A DNA stretch of 64,000 nt from Breviolum minutum Mf 1.05b.01. Taxonomy: Eukaryota > Sar > Dinophyceae > Suessiales > Symbiodiniaceae. The notes below the pieces were generated by a model, which was given only the letters and a program-made list of their open reading frames with translations, searched no databases and was not told where the DNA came from. Positions 35,737 to 47,059 of the stretch are shown here, in pieces (position 1 is the first letter of the stretch; the number at the start of each line of letters is the position of its first letter). The position numbers and the translations under genes were made by a program. The stretch spans positions 102,522-166,521 of the forward strand of contig DF239761.1 of assembly GCA_000507305.1 (NCBI GenBank), read 5' to 3'.

Positions 35737-36468
35737 CTTGGAGATCATATCATGATTCATCATGATTCCAAGTGTCGCATCAATGGCCATGTCGCATCCA
35801 CACAAGTTGGTTATAATCAACACCATATTATATTATCTTGAATCATAATTGTAACATTAAAATGACACCAGTCATGGACACACTCCTGCAAATGTAGACT
35901 CCCCGACTGTGCGCTTTTCACGAGCGGAAGCGGTAAAATGGGAAATCCACGAGGTTGCCCCGTTGTCACTGCACCGATCCTGATGAAAACATCACCTCCA
36001 TTGCTCTAGACAGTAGCTGTATAGCTTAGGTAACTCACAAACAAATGCATTCGATAGTCAGAGTTAAAAGTTGGTCTCTTTGTGTTGGGTGTTCTTTTTC
36101 CTCGGTATGTGGTGGAAACACCTGTTTCTCTCAGCGGCAAGGCACTTCTTGCATGTTGGGGCTCATCTGTTTGAGCTGATCCATCCTGAGAGTCGCAAAG
36201 CCTAAATATCCTAAGATGTTCTATGTCAAACATACGTATATATATATAATCAGGTAAGGTAAGTTCCAACATGTTCCAGCAAACTACCATGTTACAAACA
36301 AAATAAAACAAACACGTCGAATACCGGGACGGAAATTGTGGAAAGAAGCACTGAGATGTTCCAATTCATCCATCTCCATCTCCCAAAATCAAACGATAGG
36401 TTTTGTGGAGTGTACCTTCCGACTTGTCACTGCCTCGTTAACTAAAAATCCATGGTAGATCGGAGTAC

Positions 36469-36896
36469 CTGGGTAGCGACTTTCCATCCCAGGATCAGTT
36501 TGGCCATGTCCAAACTGAAAGCTGCTACCATGGAGGGCTCATCTTCCAAAATCACTTGCCCCTGCTGCACCGCGACCTCTACTGCTTCATCTGTTGCTGA
36601 AAAAAATCATAAAAATTCATAACATGAACCATGAATCATCATGAATCTGTAATTCCAAAACCACCTGATACCAAACAAATCTTAAATCTCATCAAGGCCA
36701 AGCAGCTTTGGCGATGAGGGCCTTTTGATTGGGCTTCCTCGAAAAAATCACAGAAGGCACAGGCGAAATATCATGCAAAATTGATGGCATGGACACAACG
36801 GGTGGCCACGAATTTCCCAAGCTCCCCAATATACATGCCAAGTGTCAACTTCCAATCTTCAATTTGAACGGGATCTTTGAATGTACGGCCAGTTGC
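36469..36896 (-). CDS. unknown gene, two internal exons
   Basis: Exon about 36765-36896 (after TTGCTGAAG|G; RTFKDPVQIEDWKLTLGMYI, then GELGKFVATRC) and exon 36469-36596 (after TTTTTTTCAG; TDEAVEVAVQQGQVILEDEP, then FSLDMAKLILGWKVATQ, donor GTACTC). The second has a textbook polypyrimidine tract. The junction phase between them is unresolved. Family unknown. Confidence 0.5.
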
Positions 36897-37773
36897 CTTC
36901 AGCAATTCCAGGCAAAGAGTTGACAATATAATGAAATATGATATTGATTGATTGGTGACAACAAAATATATACAACAAACATATACATATATATATATAA
37001 TAGCGTATATATATCATACAGTATATATTTAGCCATATGTATATATCATATATGCGTATGTGTGCTGAATCACTGGTATACTGGCATGATTAGAAGAAAC
37101 AACAATAGTCATGCTTGCTCTTTCCTCCTTAGTGGGTTGGTTTGAAAACCCCCATGGAAGCTGCGAGTATCTACTGTAAGACTCCAACTAACAGAAGATA
37201 ACCCAATCAACACAATGAACCCTAAGCAGCAAACAAAACAAGTTGTTTTATCCATTGCTTTTTTCACAACTAACTAACATCAACTAATATCACTGTCCAA
37301 CTACAAACATTAATCAAGAAGATCTGATTGAAAAACGTCAACTCTTCCCTCTGAGAACCTCATCACAAATTTCATGTGAGCGCAACCTTACAGGCGCTGC
37401 GGAGCCATCTGCCTTAGCGAGTGAATAGAGCACAGTGGAAACTGCGCATCTAATTTGTGCAAACTTACTACATTTTTAATGTTTTTTTTCGTATTCTTCG
37501 AGATGTGATCTTAATTCATTTAATTTGCTGTTTTGGGTGACAAAGGTTCATTCATACTGATATACTGAATGTTGAAACAATTTTCACAAGATCAAGGTTT
37601 GGAACAACCACAACAACTGTTCACGGTTAACACTTGGAGGAACCTAGCGAACCTAGCCCACAAACGATGATGATATGCAAAACGGGGCTAGTGAATCAGT
37701 GAATCACCAGCATCTCAGTCAATCTCAAATCATTCAAGGTGGTCATTCACCACCCCCCCGCACAACCCCCAAA

Positions 37774-39810
37774 ATGCTGCCTGCAATTTTTGAAACAGCG
37801 ATGCGTTTTGCAACAAAAACCATCCGAACCGTACTTCATATCATGCTGTTGAGCGTTCTAGTATGTTGTGCTGAGGCAAAAAGTATTGAATGCAGAAAAC
37901 GTCATTCTGAGAAAGGTATCCAAAAAAAATAAACTGCAGCACATTCCTCACTTCTTGGGACAACCTGCGTCAATTCATTTCAGCCCATAGGCCTGGACAT
38001 CCCACAAGCCACGAGCATCAGGCAAGACTTCCCACAACTTTGCCGACCTGAAACCCCAAAACGAATCCACCTTGGAATGTCATCCATGGAGATGTGGATG
38101 TATCTCAAAAATTAGGGGCCCAAGAACGACCACTGTTGGGATTTCACTAAACTTAATCAGGTTTTGGATTGATGTTGTTCATCCTTGCATTCCCTGAATC
38201 CCTAATCATTAAAGTGTTATATTGAAATACACCATCATATTCTCATATTTATGATTACCCTCTTTCAGCGGGTAACATTTTTTTTAATACCCCGCCCGCA
38301 ACGTCCTGATCGTACACGGTACACAGTACAGAAATATATATAAGACTTAGTATATAAGATATTATAACTATACAACTGTAGTACGCACCTCTCAAGGGAA
38401 TATTGCTCACCAAACCACTGTGGATTCTGCTGCTTCTTCTCTTTACAACTTACAATCAACATCTTGGAGATGTCAGAAATATGGGAGGTACACTCATTTC
38501 CATCAATAAGGTCAGTCATTCCGCTGGAGGGTGAAACTATCAAATCATCTCATAATCTCAACTGGCGATTGTTGGTGGCTGTCACCAAGGAGCCCTTGGA
38601 AAGCACCCAGCATTCCGAAGTGCCCATCCAGTTGAGGCTTGGCATGAACCGCCCCAACAGACCTCGGCGTCTTCGCCCAGCAAAGTGATCAAAGCGATGT
38701 GATGGACATGATGAAAAACCGAGACATTGAAATGATCATGGATGCCATAGAGAGCCTATTCTTGTACTACAAGTATGCTTCATCAGCCGGTACGGGGAAA
38801 CATGAGATGATTAAAAATGGACCATTCTGGAAGTCACCGTGGGTCCATTCCCGCTGTTTTTTCACCAAGGTACATCTCTACCTGGCAAACTTCAAGCAGG
38901 AAACAAGGTTATTCATGATACCTACCCACTTAGACAGCCACTGGCTACTATAGGCGTGAACCTCCCCCAATTAGGCAGCCGGAATTAGTCAATCTGAGTG
39001 CCATCCCCTCATGGTAACCTCATCTACTAACCAGTGCTATTTCATGAGATTTGCATTCACGACTGGTAATGATCCTGATCGCAAAGCAGTTCATTCATAA
39101 CGTTTCCACTCTAGTATATATAGTTCGTTCACCCCTACAAAATGGCAAGCAAGAACCAAACAACACATGCGCGAGGCCGTCAATCTGATTCAGAATCGAA
39201 AAGCTCACATCATGGATTGTTTTGTCAGCACATTTCAAAAACAGAATGTTGAAATTGCACTGCCCACATCCATTCACATCCCATCCCCATGATTTTCTAT
39301 TCCCACCTTGCACTTCCGCAAGGCTTCGACTTCTTCCTCCTCCTTGACACGTAGGGAGGAGGGTCGTACGGCCAAGGGACGGCCTTCCGCGGCTTTCTTC
39401 TGGAACTGCAAGGGAAAGCTTCTTTGGCACACCTCCTAAAGCAAAACTTGGCAAAAATGACGAGAACCTGACCAAAGTATTGGAAAATCAAAAGAAAATC
39501 AAAATTGAGACCTAAGAACATCCTAAGAACTGAATTCTACATCTCACATTGCTGCATCGAGCTCCTTTCTTTCGACTGCGAATCACCGACGTCGACAACG
39601 AAATCTAGGAGTCATCCGAGCGACGCTGTCCGTCTGCACCTTTCGTGGGAGATGTTTTCCACTCAGCTCACTCAGAATGATGCCGTTGCCATCAAAGACG
39701 CTGACACTGCGACCATTGCAGTCCATGACCTTTCTCCAAAAATTTCAAAAGTGTTCAGAGTCATTGGATGTCATTGGGATGACGAGTCCCGCCATGCTCC
39801 GAGCGCATAG
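37774..39810 (+). CDS. unknown protein with N-terminal signal/anchor
   Basis: First exon 37774-37915 starts MLPAIFETAMRFATKTIRTV and carries a hydrophobic segment (VLHIMLLSVLVCCAEA) before KSIECRKRH; donor GTATCC, phase 1. Later + exons: 38681-38869 (after TCTTCGCCCAG; NRDIEMIMDAIESLFLYYKY, GPFWKSPWVHSRCFFTK, donor GTACAT) and terminal 39609-39810 (AVRLHLSWEMFSTQLTQNDA, IKDADTATIAVHDLSPKISK, stop). That these three form one gene is inferred from order and strand only. Confidence 0.4.
39307..39405 (-). CDS. exon of an unknown charged protein
   Basis: Clean exon, phase 0 at both ends (CTTTCCCTTGCAG acceptor, GTGGGA donor): FQKKAAEGRPLAVRPSSLRV then KEEEEVEALRKCK. It lies inside the + gene spanning 37.8-39.8 kb. 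Confidence 0.55.
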
Positions 39811-40078
39811 CATTTGCAGTTTATTCGCATGTACTCACTAATTGTCATCGGGTTAGCATAAAGGCTCTCTCGCTCTCTGCTATTTTTTCAACTGAAAGCC
39901 AAGGATCAGAAACGGCTTGAACATCTTTCACTTTCAGCTTCTCCATCTTCTGAAACACGACTTCTTTGAAGCTAGCTCCTGTGGGTCATACAATTTGGCG
40001 CCCTGGGAGAACAAAGCAGTGACACAAATCTGGATTAATAATTCGCAGTGGACTCTAGACTATCCTTTTACCAAACGC

Positions 40079-40183
40079 TCATGCATGATCATGTGTCATG
40101 TGTGCATATATGGCTCCTGGATCCTTTTTCAAACTGGGGTACTTGTCATCATCAAAGGGTTCCCACCAGTCATCATCCCATGC
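40079..40183 (-). CDS. terminal exon, acidic/aromatic tail
   Basis: After CTTACCTTGCAG the frame reads AWDDDWWEPFDDDKYPSLKK, then DPGAIYAHMTHDHA and a stop. Unusual composition: seven Asp and three Trp in the first fourteen residues or so. An upstream frame (about 40205-40324, MLGRVFWVYSWNDLQCISVV) may be the preceding exon. Confidence 0.5.
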   Translation of the reverse strand, partial: AWDDDWWEPFDDDKYPSLKKDPGAIYAHMTHDHA

Positions 40184-40359
40184 CTGCAAGGTAAGAACTG
40201 TGAGCAAACACATATCTGATGTCCAGCTACCATCAACCACCGAAATGCATTGAAGGTCGTTCCAAGAGTAAACCCAGAACACCCTCCCCAGCATCTCACC
40301 TATCAAAGGATTGACAGTTTTCACTTCCTACAACCACCGCGACAATGAATCAAAATGGA

Positions 40360-40893
40360 TCAAAATTGAAGACAGCACACCACTTTGAAGAGATCCACCA
40401 TAGGCATTAAACCCTTCAGTTCCACTTCCCATCGTCCACGATCACGATGAAAAGATACCTGGGATCTGGTTTTCAAGGGACTACATATTGTCGAAAGATC
40501 AGCCTTCACTTTAACCCCATAACTGATTGATAATAAATGATGATTTATATATGTCTGACCAATTTGCAGGTGGAACTGGAAATGGAAAAAGTGGTGAATT
40601 GGCAAATTGGTGACGTCACTGTAGAAAATCCTGCAAAAATCCAGAGGTGGCCACTATTTAGGTCACGTGTAGACCTTTCGCATTCGCCAAACATGGGCGG
40701 ACGGGATTTACGCACCTTCAATGCAATCCTGATTAAAAAAAGAACAACACAATAAACCACTCGAAGCATTCATCAGCATCTTTTGCCCAAGTGCCAATTT
40801 GACTTCACGTCCATTCAATTTGGGTTCTTTCTCAAGGCCACGAAGAAGTATTGCCATGGCTATCCGCAAAGTGGCGGGGTGATTGTCGTATCA
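40360..40893 (-). CDS. unknown gene, 3' exons
   Basis: Exon about 40758-40893 (HPATLRIAMAILLRGLEKEP, then KLNGREVKLALGQKMLMNAS, donor GTTTAT, phase 1), a possible exon about 40560-40720 (KSRPPMFGECERSTRDLNSG), and terminal 40360-40458 (after CCAGATCCCAG; VSFHRDRGRWEVELKGLMPM, stop). Family unknown. Confidence 0.4.
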
Positions 40894-40979
40894 CATCTGT
40901 TTGTGTGGCTATTGTGGCGGTGGAAGTGGAAGCCAAGAAAAGGAGTTTCATGATGTTTCATGGGCTTGAGGTACATGCT

Positions 40980-41740
40980 GCTGTACCAATAGTTGCTTAA
41001 GATTTCTTAAAATACATCAAAGTCAATACAAATCAAATCAATCTAATCAAATCCGGAACTTCAATCTGAATATGAACACAAGTTGTGGACTTGAAGAGTT
41101 GTGACCCACTCGGGCTGAAGAGATGGAGACTTCGTGTGATTGATAGAATCTGATATGCTTTGCTACCAAGTCAAAGGCATGTCAAGTATATGCTGCGATA
41201 ATCGCTAATTTGATATGTTTTGATTGTCCAAAACCCGTACTGGCTGGAGCAGTGACCTATTGTTGGAACAAATGCTGTGGAGCGATCAGTGTCTGCCATC
41301 GTGATTGAAATCTACTCTTACTAAAGAAATGACGCTCACATAAGATGGCTAAATCGTCCTTATGCTGAATATAAGAAATGAATATACATATCATATACTC
41401 TCAATACTCAATATATATCAAAAAAAGTCTGCTGTCAAACAAGGTGTCACATCTTGATTATGATTATTCTATATAGAGCAGGACTGCCCCCCCATGTCTG
41501 ATTGGTGGTACTACCCAAGCTGAAAAACTGTAGCGTCGTTGCCTCAAGCGCAAAGTGCCACCATTCACTTGACGCGTCCCCGGGCCCTGTGCTTTGTTTC
41601 TCTTTCGATTGGGCCATGTGGAACGGCTCCTATAGAATCTTATAGAACCATAAAGCCGTTGACAGCCCATGAAACTGAAACTAACCTTGCTGCGACTAAA
41701 TACCGTACAGATCTGTACTAGTACAGTGAGACATGGTGGT
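40980..41740. other. no gene recognised
   Basis: Low-complexity and AT tracts only. No frame with coding character on either strand, and no obvious poly-A relic downstream of the ankyrin gene. Confidence 0.45.
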
Positions 41741-41748
41741 GAAACACC

Positions 41749-43539
41749 TCAAATGGAGAATTCTTGGAATTCCTCAATGACTCGTAGCACATTCTCACCA
41801 TTAGCGAGCTGAAACGGTGTGTGCCCTCTGGCATTCGGGATATCTGGGTCAGCACGCGCAGACAGAAGGAAATCAACATATTCATCGTCTCCGAAGAAGC
41901 ACGCAACACCTAAAGGTGCGGTGCTCCATTCTGTGATATACATCAAAAGGGAGGAAGAACTTCCCCCAAGAACCCGAGCCCTGGCTACCATCTCCATCGC
42001 TTTGAAAAAGCCAGTTGCTGGGTAGTGACTGTCAATTTGTGATCTGGCATCCAGTAAAAGCTTCGCGGACTCCAAACAATGTGGATTCGAACTTGCAAAT
42101 ACTGCCAAACATGCCAAAGGTTGCGAGCCACCAACACCCTTACTTTGATATTCAACGTGTGCTTGATGCTCCAAGAGTTTGGAAATGACTCCAGATGGGG
42201 CACAGCTGGTGCAACAAATGGAAAGGGGAGGCATGAATAGTGGGCCTGATCTTTTATTCACATCTGCCCTATGTCGCACGAGCATCTCAACAGACCCTGG
42301 TGTTCTGCAGTATCCAAGAGGAGCAATGCCAAAACCATTTGGGCGATTGGCATCTGCTCGAAATTTCAATAACTCTAATGCCACATCCGGATTGCGCCAA
42401 ACCAGCTGCAAAGCTAAGTCCAGTGGTGATCGTTTTCCCTGCATCATCTTCATGTTGAGCTTGGCATGAATCACCCTGGACATTTCAAAACCTGAGCCGG
42501 CAAGAAATGGGATCATATCCACTTGGCCGGAGAGCATCGCACACTCCAAAGGTCCAATGCCTGGAATTTTTTTAGCTGACTCCAAGGATGTGAAGCGAAA
42601 GTCTCGCAGAAAGAGCTTGAAATCTCTCTTTGGAGGTGGTAAGCCCAGGAGTGTCTCATATCGCGCCACGGTGAAACGGAACAAGTCCCAATGCTGTTGC
42701 TTCTCAAGGGTCCGAATGCTCGCTTTTAGGGCTCTTTGCATCACGTAGTAGACCACACGACGATCCGATTCAACAGTGAACTCTCCTTCATGAGGAGGAT
42801 GGTCCGCCAAAAAGGTCAAGTTAGCCAGTTCCACCTGATCGTTTCCTTTGACCACCAGAAACGGAGCGGAAGAAGCCGCCAACATGTTGCACCACATTTC
42901 GAGTCGACACCACCCTCGTGTCAAGTAGGTCTTAAAGTTGCACTGTAATGATGTAGAGCTGTGACATAAACGTGGCACCAGCGCCACAAACATATCTGAG
43001 ACCTCTACAAAGAATGGGATAGAGCTAATGAAAAGGTCTTGGTTGCTTGGAGAACCACGGCTTCGCGGGCTTCGAAGAGATACCACTTTAATCATATAGG
43101 CCATATCTTCATCTGATGAGCCATCATACTCAAAAGGAAGTTCAAAAGTCTTCTGAGGAATACAAAACCAATCCAACCAAATGTATCCAGACTTTAAATT
43201 CATGCATTCCTTCTGGGAGAGCCTACAGCTGTCACCCACAAACTGTGAGGATAAATCACTCATTGCTTTAATTTCACCTGAGATGAGCTTCCGGAAGGCA
43301 TTCTGAAGCACCGGAAGTTGCTGAAGCTTGGGGTCTGGATGATTTGGTCCTAGCCATTGGTGAGAAATAAAAATGCAGAAATGTGTCCGCGATCTTGGCA
43401 CCAGCAAGCCTTTACGATGAAGCTCTTCATGACTGGGCATGTGATCTAGACGTAGAAAGTCAGACATGCTCAACAGCCACATGGTCGCAAAGCATTCGCT
43501 GGATGTTGCACTTTCAGATCGACTTGTATGGTTTCCCAT
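41749..43539 (-). CDS. single-exon HET/TIR-like plus ankyrin-repeat protein (596 aa)
   Basis: The longest uninterrupted frame in the window. The start is placed at MGNHTSRS (Gly2, Ser6, a good N-myristoylation context) rather than at the upstream MIHMVIMRC. Residues about 54-130 carry SHQW (59-62) and YIWLDWFCIPQ (119-129), and about residue 220 carries RGWCRLE. This trio parallels the three blocks of fungal HET domains (SYxWG, WIDxxCINQ, RxWTxxE), so I infer a HET/TIR-like fold. From about 330 to 590 there are some six ankyrin-type repeats (for example RSPLDLALQLVWRNPDVALE, VEMLVRHRADVN, LLSARADPDIPNARGHTPFQ). It probably acts in protein-protein interaction or signalling at a membrane (inference). 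With no introns among intron-rich neighbours and a spliced-leader relict 40 nt upstream, it looks like a retrogene. Intact, so probably functional. Confidence 0.8.
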   Translation of the reverse strand: MGNHTSRSESATSSECFATMWLLSMSDFLRLDHMPSHEELHRKGLLVPRSRTHFCIFISHQWLGPNHPDPKLQQLPVLQNAFRKLISGEIKAMSDLSSQFVGDSCRLSQKECMNLKSGYIWLDWFCIPQKTFELPFEYDGSSDEDMAYMIKVVSLRSPRSRGSPSNQDLFISSIPFFVEVSDMFVALVPRLCHSSTSLQCNFKTYLTRGWCRLEMWCNMLAASSAPFLVVKGNDQVELANLTFLADHPPHEGEFTVESDRRVVYYVMQRALKASIRTLEKQQHWDLFRFTVARYETLLGLPPPKRDFKLFLRDFRFTSLESAKKIPGIGPLECAMLSGQVDMIPFLAGSGFEMSRVIHAKLNMKMMQGKRSPLDLALQLVWRNPDVALELLKFRADANRPNGFGIAPLGYCRTPGSVEMLVRHRADVNKRSGPLFMPPLSICCTSCAPSGVISKLLEHQAHVEYQSKGVGGSQPLACLAVFASSNPHCLESAKLLLDARSQIDSHYPATGFFKAMEMVARARVLGGSSSSLLMYITEWSTAPLGVACFFGDDEYVDFLLSARADPDIPNARGHTPFQLANGENVLRVIEEFQEFSI

Positions 43540-43578
43540 GGCGCTGCCACATTGAGAGCCTCTTACTCCCAAAGTGAT

Positions 43579-43592
43579 GCTAAAATGGCTAC
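43579..43592 (-). other. relict spliced leader upstream of the ankyrin gene
   Basis: The minus strand reads GTAGCCATTTTAGC, 13 of 14 matches to the dinoflagellate spliced-leader core GTAGCCATTTTGGC, 39 nt before the ATG at 43539. Consistent with retroposition of a trans-spliced mRNA. Confidence 0.65.
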
Positions 43593-43892
43593 AAATATAT
43601 GGCAAATGTAAAAGCATTTTAAGGCATCTCATGATGACCATGTGAATCACTCAAAGACCATGAAGTTCAGGAAAAAATGGTAAAAACACGACGCCCGCCT
43701 TACACGATACCAGTGGCCAATGTCAATTTATGAAGTTGATTGAACTTGCATTCCTTTGTCCTACTGGCATTGTAAGCAAATCTCAGCAACGCAGTATGTC
43801 ACCCCTTGTATGCCTCCCATGCATCCACTGATCTTTTTTCTTGGATGCTTTGAATTACATGCACACCGAATTAAGAGTCCTCTGAATCTGCT

Positions 43893-44027
43893 TCATTCAC
43901 CGTCTGCATTGCTATCAGAACTATCTATTTCAGTTTGAGTTTCGTCTTCGCTATCCAAAGCTGTAGCAGGCACAGGCATTGAATTGTCAGGGCATCCAGG
44001 GCTGTCAGATACAATGACCAAGTCGCC
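43893..44027 (-). CDS. terminal exon with acidic Ser-rich tail, unknown gene
   Basis: After TTTTGCTCAG|G the frame reads GDLVIVSDSPGCPDNSMPVP, then LDSEDETQTEIDSSDSNADG and a stop. The acidic end resembles nuclear or chaperone tails. Upstream exons not found. Confidence 0.55.
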   Translation of the reverse strand, partial: GDLVIVSDSPGCPDNSMPVPATALDSEDETQTEIDSSDSNADGE

Positions 44028-44164
44028 CTGAGCAAAACATGAACCAGCCGGTGGCGACACGTGATGTTTTCAATTGGTGGGTACGACATGTTCGAAACCT
44101 GTTCTATTCCAGCCATTGTAATTACTTCAGCAACTGTATAATGACTGGGTGTCATGTAGGTGTA

Positions 44165-44660
44165 TGTTAAATATAGAATATGTGAATATATGTATATAGA
44201 TATATATAAATACGTCAACAAGTAGCCTTTAGCTCCAACTGTGGGAAAATCATAGCAACAAACCGCAAGCTTTCGAAAGTAAGGTTTCACTAAAGGCGGC
44301 CGGCGGCCTCAAGGTCGATTTTCTCAATCTGTCCGGCGATTCTCCTTGGGTTCAATTTTCGAATTGATCAGGTGGGGTTGTCCACCCCATTTTGTAGTAT
44401 AACATTGGTTCCAACTACAAAACGGATGTGCACACCCCAACTGTGGTTTCAAGGAATTTATTTTTCGAGCATCTCAACCAAAAAACAAGCCTTGAACTAC
44501 TTCCAGAAATCATACTGACAGTATGATGATGCAACTCGGTCCAAGTGTGACATGCAATCTGTTCATCTGCAAACTAAAATAAAACAACTGGCTTCCAGCA
44601 TACCTCTACACCCCTACTGGGGGGTACCCCTGTATAAAACGATTGATCTTTGCAATTTTG
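44165..44660. other. no gene recognised
   Basis: AT tract at 44165-44210 and otherwise unremarkable sequence. Confidence 0.4.
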
Positions 44661-44859
44661 AAGGTTTAAGGAACCTGAATTTATACAGGTAATTCCATGG
44701 GGAATGTTCCACAACAACTCTCCTTCAGGTACTCATCCAAACAAGTGTGGCTGAAATACAAGGGCAACAATAAATTGCATGCTTAATAGTGAGGCCTTAT
44801 CAAGCGACCAATGAGGCTCTACTACAGCCCTCTAAAACCCTCACGTTGTTTTCCCCACA

Positions 44860-45088
44860 AACACACCCTGCCAATCATGTCTATGGGGGCTCATTGTTGG
44901 AGCGCTTTTGGACAAGATCAAAGCCGGGCCTACAGTCTGCAGTATGCTTTCAGGCTTTAGGCTGCAACAAGACAAGTGGCTTTACACCACCTTGCTTCGG
45001 GCTCAACGTGTTCAAGCCAAATCCTGATATGTTTCTCGAGGCTCAAAGGGACTTCAAAACCGTTGGGTTTGTCAACATGGCCTCTTAA
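44860..45088 (+). CDS. possible terminal exon or gene fragment
   Basis: The + frame reads LLERFWTRSKPGLQSAVCFQ and later NVFKPNPDMFLEAQRDFKTV, FVNMAS, stop. Protein-like, but without a clear acceptor. May be a remnant. Confidence 0.35.
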
Positions 45089-45284
45089 GCTTGGTGCTTG
45101 ACATATTGTACCGTGGCAGCTTTGCCTAAAGGTAGGAGTTGCAGGTGCTGAATTGGGGGTAAGTTTTTGATTTATAGATCACAATATACCAATTACCCCA
45201 ATAGATTCCAATGGTTTCATTTATATAAAGTTACGTGGCAAAAAAAAAGCTTGTGCCTTTCGCCACCTGAAAGCGGCCTCAACC

Positions 45285-46531
45285 TTACACACGGCTCCCC
45301 ATAACTAAACGACTCAAAAGATCATGTGGAGGTTTCTGCCGCAACAAAAAAACATGCGAAAGAAGAACGCCATCCGCAACACAGGGCACAAGGTCAGTTC
45401 GCAACGGCTCCCAGTCCCGCAGTCCTTGGGAGATTTGGGACATCAAAGAAAATGACCGTTCCGCCAAGCGGCGGCCAGCGGCCACCGAATCGGTAATCCA
45501 CGATGGATGAACGATATACTGCACGCAAGCCAAAGATGAAGTGGCCTTGACAGGTTGCTAAGAATGGATGATAACGGCTGCATGGAAAAGAGTCATTGTT
45601 GTTATCCTTGGTCATCATTTAGCATAAACATTCATTGTTGAATGAAATGAAGTGAAAATGAATCACTGCCAAACTATGCCGCACATGTATGTATATATAT
45701 ATATATAAACCGATAGATAGAACAAAATCATCACCAAATCAACATAACAAAACAATCATTAATATCATATCAAATATCAATCAGTTGGGCAGCCAGCCAA
45801 CAACAACAACAACAACAACAAAAACCAGCAACAGCAAAAACGGCAAAAGAAAACCACAACCACGACAACAACGATGGCGGCAACCTCCACAACGACGACG
45901 AGCGACAAAGCCACATTGACAGCAACAAGGACCACAAGAGCAAAAATGACCGTCTCAGCAACAACACTAAGGCAAATAAAACAAAGACATACAAAGACTA
46001 TGGAAAAACAAGGGGCATCCGTCAAAGCATGTCGTTCTTTGGCTCCACTCAGTTGGGTGCACACCACATGCGTCACTTGTCTCTTTGTCAAACGTGGGGA
46101 GACAGTTGCACCATGAAGGCGCGCCACTTTGCTCAGGGAATAGGCAGAAAAACCGCCTGGGATGGGCAAAGTCATATGCTGAAGCACATGTTTCATACCA
46201 AACAGTGCTTATGATGCCAGGTTCCCTCTCACGTCTGGCGGCTAGCTCAATCAAAGTGTTTTTTGAAATAGAAATTCACTTCTGTAGGTTCTTCAGTCCA
46301 AGGGAGTATCTGTATCATATCAATTCTTTTTTAGTGTCCCTTTCACATGGAAGGAGTCATGCCCAAGAGAGCAATGGCAGGCTGCAAGAAGTGAGGGAAC
46401 ATGGGACAACATTACTTTTTCATGTTGCTTTGTCTTGAGCTCTTCGCCTCCGACATCCACACGGCCATCAAAATAAATGCAGCAATTCCTGAAGAGGTTC
46501 GCTTGCACAGCCACTGCTCCCCCAGCCTGAT
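45285..46531 (-). CDS. BRCT-domain protein (REV1-like wording)
   Basis: BRCT domains bind phosphopeptides or DNA ends in DNA-repair proteins. Three exons make one domain: about 46445-46526 (NLFRNCCIYFDGRV, first strand), about 46045-46166 (after CCCATCCCAG|G; FSAYSLSKVARLHGATVSPR, then TKRQVTHVVCTQLSGAK) and about 45285-45522 (after GCTTGCGTGCAG; YIVHPSWITDSVAAGRRLAE). These match the BRCT pattern: hGa turn, THvV strand and the final W helix PSWITDSVAAGR. The phrase YFDGRV at the start recalls REV1. No polymerase domain is visible downstream; the last exon runs to a stop at 45285, so this may be a stand-alone BRCT protein or the 3' end is mis-read. Confidence 0.65.
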
Positions 46532-47059
46532 TCAAATCAAAGATCGGACTTCAGTCCAAAGCCAACAAAAGTACCAAATCTTAAAATACTCCTGGCAAAC
46601 TTTATGTGATATCTTCCTCACCTTCTACCTGGATTGCTGTAACAAGTCTATAAGGCCATCAAATCGAGCGTATGGGCTTTGATGATTATCCACTAATCAT
46701 CCTTTGTGAATTCATCTATTTATCCATACATATTATACATCCATATACATCCCATGTTTTTGAACAAGGGGCCTTGTTCTCTACCAAAGAGGAAGTGACC
46801 GCACCAAAGAGCTGAACATCAACAGGCTGTGACTCCAACTTTTTCTGCCTTTCGTCCCAGTAACCTGAGTCCCCAAAGATGCCCAAAACTACCCAGGGAT
46901 CCCGCTCTGGGATGCTTCGGGAAGGGAACGGGGCAAAGCCAATTCAAGCCAATTGGTCTTGCGAATGGTAAGACAAGGCCAAATCCATACCAACGAGTAG
47001 CTACTTGTGGTGAGTATTGATAGCATCTTGCACACCCGATGTGAAACACTGACACACAC

